Part shown: positions 15,900 to 22,897 of the stretch, piece after piece
Numbering within the stretch: position 1 is the first letter of the stretch
Layout of the letters: each line of letters starts with the position of its first letter
Origin: a virus
Direction: 5' to 3' (one strand)
IMG/VR virus record: IMGVR_UViG_3300012936_000185
Location: 1-22,897 of that record
Length of the DNA: 22,897 nucleotides
Made by a program: the position numbers and the translations under genes
Notes under the pieces: generated by a model
The model's database searches: none
What the model saw: the letters and a program-made list of their open reading frames with translations, nothing else
What the model was told of the DNA's origin: nothing

Positions 15900-17495
15900 A
15901 TGGCTGCCATTATAACTGACCAACTGAGGATTTTGAATGCTAAGAACTTTGTTTCTTTGGCATCATCTGATAAAAACTCATATTATGCGTTTGTTGGTCT
16001 ACCCCACCCACAGGAGTTGTATTCAGATTGGGATACAACTCCACCTGCTCCTAAGGATGCTGAAGATCAGGAGAACTCTTATTGGGACACGATGATCGCT
16101 CTCAAAAAGATTATACCTGGTGATGTCAGACAGGTAGTCAGAAAGATTGAGTGGGTCTCTGGAAATACTTATGATATGTATCGTCATGATATAACTAGAG
16201 ATCATCCATCTAAACCATCTCAAGCACTCAGTATTTACTCTGCAAATTATTATGTTGTAAATAGCGATTTCAGAGTTTATATTTGCTTACAAAATGGTAC
16301 TAACCCAGAAAACCCAAATGGGAGACCCTCTCTTGATGAACCAACATTCACAGACTTAGAACCAAGGGCAGCTGGTTCTAGTGGTGATGGTTATGTCTGG
16401 AAGTATCTCTATACTATCAAACCAAGTGATATTGCAAAGTTTGATACTATTAACTTTATGCCAGTTCCAAAAAACTGGGATACTGAAACTTCAACAGACG
16501 CTTGTGGTAACAATGTAGCATCTGTTAGAGAAAATGCTGGCACCAGTGGACAAATCAAAATTTGTACCATCAAGAATCGTGGCGTTGGCATTGGAACTGC
16601 CAATACAACATACACTAAAGTTCCTATCAGAGGTGATGGATCTGGTGCAGAGTGTACTATTGTAGTTAATAATGATTCAAAAGTAGAGTCTGTTACTGTC
16701 TCTAATGGTGGTTCTGGTTATTCATATGGAACTATAGACACAAATGCTGGTGGTGTTCCATCAGGAACTACTTCTCCAGTGTTTGACGTGATTATTCCAC
16801 CACAAGGTGGTCATGGGGCAGATATTTACAGAGAACTTGGTGCTTTTAGAGTCTTGGTTTATTCAAGAATTGAAAATGACACTCAAGATCCAGATTTTAT
16901 TACTGGAAACCAGATTTCTAGAATTGGTTTGGTAGAAGATCCAAAAGCATTTGGAACAACTACTGTTTTAAGAAAATCAAAAGCAAGTGCTCTGGGTGCT
17001 ATTCGTTTGGGTATTGGATACAGCACTGCAACATATCCAGCAGACTCTGTGATTTATCAAACTATTGGAACAGGATCTACTGCTGTTGCTAGAGTTGTAT
17101 CTTACGATAAAACAACAGGTGTATTGAAGTATTGGCAGGATAGAACTCTTGTTGGATTTAATACCGATACAACAAATCTTCTTGAGTTCACTAAAAATAC
17201 CTCTCCAACATATGGATTTGATTTAAAGGATTTTACAGCAACTCCATCTAGTGGCGGATCTATTCAAATCATCAAAGCAGGTGACACTGCAGGTGTTGGT
17301 ATTGATACTGCACTTACTGGTTCTACACTGTCACTAAATAATAAAACATACAACTTGGGTCAAGAGTTTACAAGTGGTCTGGCGAATCCAGAGGTTCAAA
17401 AGCACACTGGAAATATTCTTTATGTAGATCATAGACCTGCGATTACAAGATCTCAAAATCAAAGAGAAGACATAAAAATAGTATTGCAATTCTAA
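15900..17495 (+). CDS. gp8: gp8-like baseplate wedge protein with extra modules
   Basis: The product has 531 residues against 334 for T4 gp8, which sits in the outer wedge with gp7 and gp10. Two segments match T4 gp8 well: SGDGYVWKYLYTIKPSDI at about residues 161-178 (T4 GDGYVWEYLFEIPPDV) and HTGNILYVDHRPAI near 502-515, followed by DIKIVLQF at the end (T4 HSGEMIYMENRPPI… INILFTF). YRELGAFRVLVYSRI, about residue 309, marks the central conserved strand region. The extra length lies mainly at about 215-300, which carries G-x-G-Y units (VSNGGSGYSYGTI), and about 365-430 (VIYQTIGTG, ARVVSYDKTTGVLKYWQD). The start MAAIITDQLRILNAKNFV is the first ATG after a late promoter; the ribosome site is weak. 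The next gene starts six bases after its stop. Confidence 0.92.
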   Translation: MAAIITDQLRILNAKNFVSLASSDKNSYYAFVGLPHPQELYSDWDTTPPAPKDAEDQENSYWDTMIALKKIIPGDVRQVVRKIEWVSGNTYDMYRHDITRDHPSKPSQALSIYSANYYVVNSDFRVYICLQNGTNPENPNGRPSLDEPTFTDLEPRAAGSSGDGYVWKYLYTIKPSDIAKFDTINFMPVPKNWDTETSTDACGNNVASVRENAGTSGQIKICTIKNRGVGIGTANTTYTKVPIRGDGSGAECTIVVNNDSKVESVTVSNGGSGYSYGTIDTNAGGVPSGTTSPVFDVIIPPQGGHGADIYRELGAFRVLVYSRIENDTQDPDFITGNQISRIGLVEDPKAFGTTTVLRKSKASALGAIRLGIGYSTATYPADSVIYQTIGTGSTAVARVVSYDKTTGVLKYWQDRTLVGFNTDTTNLLEFTKNTSPTYGFDLKDFTATPSSGGSIQIIKAGDTAGVGIDTALTGSTLSLNNKTYNLGQEFTSGLANPEVQKHTGNILYVDHRPAITRSQNQREDIKIVLQF

Positions 17496-17501
17496 CGAAT
17501 T

Positions 17502-20500
17502 ATGCCACAGGAACTCAACCTCAACGTATCGCCATATTTTGACGATTTCAATAAAGATAAAGAATACTACAAGGTTCTATTCAAACCTGGGTATCCTGTA
17601 CAGGCGAGAGAGCTAACTGGTCTCCAGTCAATTCTACAGAACCAGATAGAGCAGTTTGGTAACCACGTTTTTAAGGAGGGATCTGTTGTAATCCCTGGCC
17701 AGATCAGTTATATTGACAACTACTATGCAGTAGAAGTTCAATCTGAGTATCTTGGCATTAACATTTTAGCATATCTCAAATCTCTTGTTGGTAAAACGAT
17801 AAGAGGAGAAAATACTGGTGTTAGAGCAACAATCATTTCGGTATTGCCATCTACAGAGTCTGAAAGAGGTAACAACACTTTATACGTAAACTTTTTAGAT
17901 TCTGATTATCTTACTTCTTCATATCAATCTTTTGCAAATGATGAAGTTCTCCTTTTAGAGGAAGGTTTATTTGGATCTAATGAAATTGAAGCGGGTAAAA
18001 GTATTATTGTTCAACCTGGATCTGGTTTTGCAGTAACTATTCCTGTTAATACGAACTCGGTTGGTTCAGCAATATATTTGAATGAAGGAGTATATTTTTT
18101 AAGAGGTTATTTTGTAACTGTTCCTGAGCAAACTTTAATCCTTGATCAATATAGCAATACATCTAGTTATAGAGTTGGTTTTCAAATAACAGAAGAGGTT
18201 GTAGACTCTAATGAAGACGAATCTCTTGTAGATAATGCAAAGGGATTCAATAACTATGCTGCTCCTGGAGCAGATAGATTAAAAATCACTGCAGATCTTG
18301 TTAAAATAGACCTCGGTCAAAATGACGTAGAAAACTTCGTAGAGTTATTAGAAGTAAGAAATGGAGTTTTAAGATCTTTAATCCAAGATTCTCAATATAA
18401 TATCCTTGGTGATGAACTGGCAAAGAGAACTTTTAATGAATCTGGTGATTACTACATTAATCAACCAACTGTCATTTCAAAAGAAACTCTCAATGACCTT
18501 AAGGGAAATGGTGGTATTTTTAATGCAGGAGAGGTAACTTATAATAACAATAATCCAAGTGATGATCTGGCAACATATCAGATTTCTCCAACTAAAGCAG
18601 TTGTAAAAGGATATTCTGTAGAAACTATCAGCTCTGCTTTTGTAGATTTCCCCAAACCAAGAACTACAAAATCAGTTACTAACCAAAGAACAAACTATGT
18701 AACTGGTCCAACATATACTCTTAATAGAGTTCATGGTTCTCCAGAAATTGGCATTGGAACTAATTTTGTTGTTCATTTGATGGATTCCCGTAAGGGAGCA
18801 TCTGGAATCGCCTCTGCTGGAAGGGAAATTGGACTTGCTAGAGTTTATGACTTTGCATTAGAAAGTGGATCTTATGATACCACTAATCCAGATACTAATG
18901 AATATGATATTTCATTGTATGATATTCAAACATACACAGAAATAACCCTGAATCAAGGAGTTGAACTTACTGTTCCTACTCATGTAAGAGGAAAATCTAG
19001 TGGTGCAACTGGATTTTTAAGATATAATACATCTGGGGGAAGACTCCTCACAGTATATAATACCAAAGGAAAGTTTAGAGATGGTGAAGAGTTTATCTTT
19101 GACGGTGTAGATAACTCTAGAGTTTCTGTCGCAACTACTGCGTATGGAACGGAGCAAGTAAAATCAATATTTGCCACTGTTGCAATAGGGGGAACATTTA
19201 ACGCTGATATCAAACAGCGCACTGCAACCACTGTAGGTTTTGTAAGCATCACAGCTTCATCTGGTGGAGTTAGTACTGTAACTTCTGCTGATGTTAACTT
19301 CGTGGGTATTGCAACTCTTGGAAGCACGGTAGCATTTACTAATGCTGGTTACTCTACGGTAAGTCTTGCTAGAGTCAACAGTGTTTCTAGATCTTCTTTG
19401 ACTATTGCTGGTGTAACAACAGTTGCTGGTATTTGTGATGGTGCTCTTCCCACAAATACTATTTCTCCAAGCGATTTTAGAATATTATCTTCATCGTTCC
19501 AGTCTTCAACTGATAATACTCTTTATACAGTATTACCTAAGAAGAATATTTCTAATGTAGACACTGCAAACTCTTCTCTTATTATTAGAAAAAAATATTC
19601 AGTTACTGTTGCTAGTAATGAGACTAGCACGATTCAAACTAATGCAGGCGAAACCTTCTTACCATTTGATGAAGAGAGATATCTTCTCATGCGTAATGAT
19701 GGAACTGTAGAGGAGTTAACTGCTGATAAGTTTATTTTTAACTCTGCGAATACAACTTTAAAGATTGAAGGTTTAGCAAATACTGATGGGGGCGCAACTC
19801 TGATTGCAACACTCACAAAATCATCAGTCACAGCGAAACAAAAAAATAGAAAGAAGATTAATGTTTTAAATCTTACTTTCTCATCAAATGCAGCATCTGG
19901 AGTTGGCACAACTACTCTCAATGACGCTCTTACCTATGGAACATATCCATATGGAACCAGAGTACAAGATAAGGATATCTGTTTACTAAAACCAGATGTT
20001 ACTAACCTCTGGGGTGTCTTTGAATCCGATGATAATGCATTTGCAGATCTGCCCTCTATCAATCTAACTGGAATCAGTGGCGTTAATGCAAAAACTACTG
20101 ATCTTCACATTGGTGAGGAGTTTGAAGGGCAGAGTAGTGGTGCTATAGGCATTTATTGTGAAAAGTTATCTGATAGTAAAATTGGATATATTTTACTTAA
20201 TCAAGAACTTTTCCAAGAAGGAGAAACCTTAAAGTTCAAAGAAACTGGTGTCCTAGCAACTGCAGAGATTACTAATAGAGGTGATAACAATATCACCAGA
20301 AACTATACTCTTGATAATGGTCAAAGATCTACGATTTATGATTATGGAAGAATTGTAAGAAAGGATCTCAAATCAGCACCAACAAGAAAGTTGAAAGTTG
20401 TATTTGAAACCGCTGAGTTTAGTTCTTCAGATGCTGGTGATATTATAACAGTTAACAGTTATAATGAGTTTGATTATGGTGATATCACTAGAGTAAATGG

Positions 20501-22897
20501 CATTCCAAACTCAGATATTCTTGATATTAGACCAAGAACGTCTACAGTAGGTGTTGTTACAACTGGAGATTTATCTCCCTTTGAGTTTAGAGGTAGATCT
20601 GTCAATGCTACTGGAAACTCTGTTCCTAATATTTTGGCAGGTGACGAACAGATTAATATTGGATATTCATATTATCTTCCTAGAATAGACAGACTGTTCT
20701 TGACCAAAGATGGTGTATTCCAGTTAAATCGTGGCACCCCTGCAGAAAGTCCTCAACTACCAAGTGCTGTCGATGATGCAATAGAAGTTGCAAGAGTATC
20801 CCTCCCAGCATATCTCTATAATGTTGATAATGCAGACATCGATGTCTTTGAGTATAAGAGATATAAGATGTCCGACATCAATAAACTTGAGAAGAGATTA
20901 AGTAATCTTGAACTCTTTACTGCATTATCTCTTCTTGAGGTTGATACTGCTAATCTTCCAATCAAAGATAACAATGGACTGATAAGATTTAAGTCTGGTT
21001 TCTTTGTTGATGACTTCTCTTCAACAAAGGCGCAAAGAAAGGAGACTATCGTAAAAAATAGTATTGATATTGTCAATAGTGAGTTAAGACCTGCTCCTTA
21101 TACTACTGAAGTTGATCTCCTTCTCGGAAGCACTTCTACAATAGGTATTAATGGCGCTGCAGATCCTTTTGTTGATACTGAGTTTGTTTCTGATTTACTT
21201 GGTTCAAATGTTAAGAAAACAGGACAACTTGTAACTCTTGATTACACAGAAGTTTCTGAAGTTGAGCAACCATATGCAACTAGACAAGAGAGAGTTTCTC
21301 CTATTCGTTCTTCTTACTATGGAGGAAGCATTGAGTTGACTCCATCATCAGATGTTTGGGTTGATCAAACAACAGTAAATGCTAGAAACAATGAATATCT
21401 GAGTAACTACACCGAATCTCCAGAACAGTTGGGTGTAACTGATAATGATAAGCAGACAGGATTTAACCCAGTTGTTTGGGGTTCTTGGGACACATTCTGG
21501 TCAGGTTTAGATGATGGATATTCATCTAATATCCTTGAAAACTATGATGTAGTAAATGATTACATTCAGACATATAACAAGACAGGAACGACTTCAGTTC
21601 AAAATGCAAGAAAGGTTCTGAAGAATCTTTTCGGTGATAATGCTAGTTCTCAGATTGTTCCATATCTCAGAACTAGAAATATTGAATTTGTTGCCAGAAG
21701 AATGAAACCATTTACAAGAGTTTATGGCGTCTTTGAAGGACAAGATATTCAAAAATATATGATTCCTAAACTGATAGAAATTGAAATGATTTCTGGTTCT
21801 TTCCAGGTTGGAGAGACAGTTGTTGGATTATTTGGAAGTAAGTTTGATACTAACATTCCATCAATCAAGTTTAGAGTTGCTCAACAAAATCATAAGTTTG
21901 GTCCATATAACCTGCCAACTCAAGTCTTTGGTGCAAATCCATATTCTAGAGAAGCAGTTATTCCTTCAGCATATTCAGCAACCTCTACAATATTAAACGT
22001 TGATACTTACAGTTTGTCTGCACAATCTCTTGGAGACTTCTACGGTTGGGTAACGACTAACATGACTTTAAGAGGTCAAACCAGTGGAGCTGAAGCAACC
22101 ATCAGAGACGTTAAGTTTATTACAGATCAAAAAGGTGTGGTTGTTGGTTCTCTCTTTATTCCAGATCCAAGTATTACATCAAACCCAGCATTTGAAAGTG
22201 GCGTAAAAACATTTAAACTTTCAAGTAACAAGGTTCTGTCTCAAACTAGTGGCGTTCCTCTTACAAGCGCAGAAGAAAAGTTCTATTCTGTTGGCATCTT
22301 AAATAATACTCAAGAGAATCTAACTGCTACACGTCCAGTTAGATCTGAAACTCAGAACCTTGTAGATTTCACTATTAATAGGAGTGGTAAGTCGTCTGTT
22401 GTTTCTACAACTACTTTAGGTAACGATTCTCCATCACAAACACCTAGTGGTGATATAGCATCTCCTACTGCAGGACTTCAAGGTGTTCAGGGAACTCAAG
22501 GTGCTCAAACATCTCAGTTTGTCTCTGGTATTCAAGGAACGGTAACTTCTATCGGAACAATAGAACCAACTGCTTCACCAGCATCTCCAGATACGGTTGC
22601 TCCTGGTCCTGTTAATATTGCAAGTGAGTTTTTCTCTGTTTCTATAGGTCCATCAGCAACATCGACAAACTTAACTGCTTCTGCAAATGAAACTGTAGAA
22701 GTAAGCACAACGTTTTTAGCAACCTCTGATATTTCTCAGTCTTCTAGTGCTAGCAACAATAATGGCGGTGGTTCTAGTAGTTCTAGTAGTTCTAGTAGTT
22801 CTGGCAGCAGTGGATCAGGTGGTAGCAGCGGATCAGGCGGCAGTAGTGGATCAGGTGGTAGCAGCGGATCAAGTGGCAGTAGTGGATCAGGTGGTAG
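17502..22897 (+). CDS. very large virion structural protein with DUF4815-type N-terminus (3' end outside window)
   Basis: From ATG 17502 the frame is open to the window edge, at least 1,798 residues. The N-terminus has SPYFDDFNKDKEYYKVLFKP, then GYPVQARELTGLQSILQNQI and FGNHVFKEGSVVIPG, the pattern of phage proteins I know as DUF4815. Around 1123-1165 a likely short coiled coil (MSDINKLEKRLSNLE) is followed by ALSLLEVDT, GLIRFKSGFFVDDF. Near 1395-1425, RRMKPFTRVYGVFEGQDI resembles a recurring phage fibre/baseplate motif. The C-terminal visible part is low complexity: four collagen-like triplets, an Ala/Ser/Thr/Pro-rich stretch, then Ser/Gly repeats. It follows gp8 where T4 has genes 9 and 10, suggesting a peripheral baseplate or fibre-attachment role. 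That role is inference; I see no enzyme motif. Confidence 0.88.
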   Translation, partial: MPQELNLNVSPYFDDFNKDKEYYKVLFKPGYPVQARELTGLQSILQNQIEQFGNHVFKEGSVVIPGQISYIDNYYAVEVQSEYLGINILAYLKSLVGKTIRGENTGVRATIISVLPSTESERGNNTLYVNFLDSDYLTSSYQSFANDEVLLLEEGLFGSNEIEAGKSIIVQPGSGFAVTIPVNTNSVGSAIYLNEGVYFLRGYFVTVPEQTLILDQYSNTSSYRVGFQITEEVVDSNEDESLVDNAKGFNNYAAPGADRLKITADLVKIDLGQNDVENFVELLEVRNGVLRSLIQDSQYNILGDELAKRTFNESGDYYINQPTVISKETLNDLKGNGGIFNAGEVTYNNNNPSDDLATYQISPTKAVVKGYSVETISSAFVDFPKPRTTKSVTNQRTNYVTGPTYTLNRVHGSPEIGIGTNFVVHLMDSRKGASGIASAGREIGLARVYDFALESGSYDTTNPDTNEYDISLYDIQTYTEITLNQGVELTVPTHVRGKSSGATGFLRYNTSGGRLLTVYNTKGKFRDGEEFIFDGVDNSRVSVATTAYGTEQVKSIFATVAIGGTFNADIKQRTATTVGFVSITASSGGVSTVTSADVNFVGIATLGSTVAFTNAGYSTVSLARVNSVSRSSLTIAGVTTVAGICDGALPTNTISPSDFRILSSSFQSSTDNTLYTVLPKKNISNVDTANSSLIIRKKYSVTVASNETSTIQTNAGETFLPFDEERYLLMRNDGTVEELTADKFIFNSANTTLKIEGLANTDGGATLIATLTKSSVTAKQKNRKKINVLNLTFSSNAASGVGTTTLNDALTYGTYPYGTRVQDKDICLLKPDVTNLWGVFESDDNAFADLPSINLTGISGVNAKTTDLHIGEEFEGQSSGAIGIYCEKLSDSKIGYILLNQELFQEGETLKFKETGVLATAEITNRGDNNITRNYTLDNGQRSTIYDYGRIVRKDLKSAPTRKLKVVFETAEFSSSDAGDIITVNSYNEFDYGDITRVNGIPNSDILDIRPRTSTVGVVTTGDLSPFEFRGRSVNATGNSVPNILAGDEQINIGYSYYLPRIDRLFLTKDGVFQLNRGTPAESPQLPSAVDDAIEVARVSLPAYLYNVDNADIDVFEYKRYKMSDINKLEKRLSNLELFTALSLLEVDTANLPIKDNNGLIRFKSGFFVDDFSSTKAQRKETIVKNSIDIVNSELRPAPYTTEVDLLLGSTSTIGINGAADPFVDTEFVSDLLGSNVKKTGQLVTLDYTEVSEVEQPYATRQERVSPIRSSYYGGSIELTPSSDVWVDQTTVNARNNEYLSNYTESPEQLGVTDNDKQTGFNPVVWGSWDTFWSGLDDGYSSNILENYDVVNDYIQTYNKTGTTSVQNARKVLKNLFGDNASSQIVPYLRTRNIEFVARRMKPFTRVYGVFEGQDIQKYMIPKLIEIEMISGSFQVGETVVGLFGSKFDTNIPSIKFRVAQQNHKFGPYNLPTQVFGANPYSREAVIPSAYSATSTILNVDTYSLSAQSLGDFYGWVTTNMTLRGQTSGAEATIRDVKFITDQKGVVVGSLFIPDPSITSNPAFESGVKTFKLSSNKVLSQTSGVPLTSAEEKFYSVGILNNTQENLTATRPVRSETQNLVDFTINRSGKSSVVSTTTLGNDSPSQTPSGDIASPTAGLQGVQGTQGAQTSQFVSGIQGTVTSIGTIEPTASPASPDTVAPGPVNIASEFFSVSIGPSATSTNLTASANETVEVSTTFLATSDISQSSSASNNNGGGSSSSSSSSSSGSSGSGGSSGSGGSSGSGGSSGSSGSSGSGG
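22473..22508 (+). repeat. collagen-like Gly-x-x run (4 triplets)
   Basis: In frame with the gene from 17502, the residues are Gly-Leu-Gln, Gly-Val-Gln, Gly-Thr-Gln, Gly-Ala-Gln. Collagen-like runs are common in trimeric phage fibres. Four triplets alone would not make a stable helix, so this may be a linker or a remnant. A further GIQGT follows soon after. Confidence 0.5.
22773..22799 (+). repeat. three exact 9-bp tandem repeats TCTAGTAGT
   Basis: TCTAGTAGT occurs at 22773-22781, 22782-22790 and 22791-22799, in frame with the large gene. With the next TCT codon it encodes ten serines after Asn-Asn-Gly-Gly-Gly. The units are identical at DNA level, which points to recent slippage duplication. 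Confidence 0.9.
22806..22897 (+). repeat. five 18-bp units encoding Ser-Ser-Gly-Ser-Gly-Gly, cut by window end
   Basis: Units begin at 22806, 22824, 22842, 22860 and 22878, each around GGATCA, and encode SSGSGG (the fourth SSGSSG). Odd and even units differ by synonymous changes (AGT GGA TCA GGT GGT against AGC GGA TCA GGC GGC or AGT GGC), giving a 36-bp higher period. The array runs on past the window. Confidence 0.92.

Noticed and set aside
18980-19327. 115-codon - strand open frame
   Set aside because: It overlaps the uninterrupted + strand structural gene from 17502 and has the Val/Pro/Thr-rich composition expected of a shadow frame.
22806-22897. Tandem array as a CRISPR or origin iteron
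   Set aside because: The units are contiguous with no spacers and keep the reading frame as Ser/Gly codons, so it is a coding repeat.

Overview
The window looks like part of the late structural region of a marine T4-like myovirus, most likely a cyanophage or a close relative infecting another ocean bacterium. The grounds are AT-rich sequence, tightly packed genes all on the + strand, T4-type late-promoter boxes (NATAAATA) overlapping stop codons, and recognisable baseplate wedge proteins in T4 order. No host, photosynthesis, tRNA, rRNA, integrase, IS or CRISPR sequence is present, so the host cannot be read directly.

Layout: (1) 2-268 is the 3' end of an unrecognised gene, followed at 288-473 by a small hypothetical gene. 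(2) 474-523 is a short structured leader with a late-promoter-like box, in front of gp25 (524-925). (3) gp6 (926-2833) follows with no spacer. (4) One reading frame then runs from 2840 to 15874, about 4,340 codons, interrupted by a single TAA at 7298-7300. Its first ~320 residues resemble the C-terminal part of T4 gp7. The rest is built from repeated beta-type modules plus a YHYH-like domain. (5) A late promoter at 15873-15880 precedes gp8 (15900-17495), which resembles T4 gp8 at its core and its end. (6) From 17502 to beyond the window end is a very large structural gene with a DUF4815-type N-terminus. It ends here in collagen-like and Ser/Gly repeat sequence.

The products should work together as the baseplate wedge and its peripheral attachments. 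gp25 and gp6 form the inner wedge and ring that contacts the tail tube and sheath. The gp7-like giant and gp8 build the outer wedge. The DUF4815-type protein probably forms peripheral or fibre-attachment parts; this last role is inference.

The main points for a second look are four. First, the nonsense codon falls inside a recurrent HG-x-x-x-G-D-x-V module of the giant gp7-like protein. Second, three module families recur through the giant protein, and one of them also occurs in gp8. Third, the gp25 leader could form hairpins only in read-through transcripts and not in late-promoter transcripts. Fourth, a repeat at the 3' edge has a 36-bp period and may vary in length.
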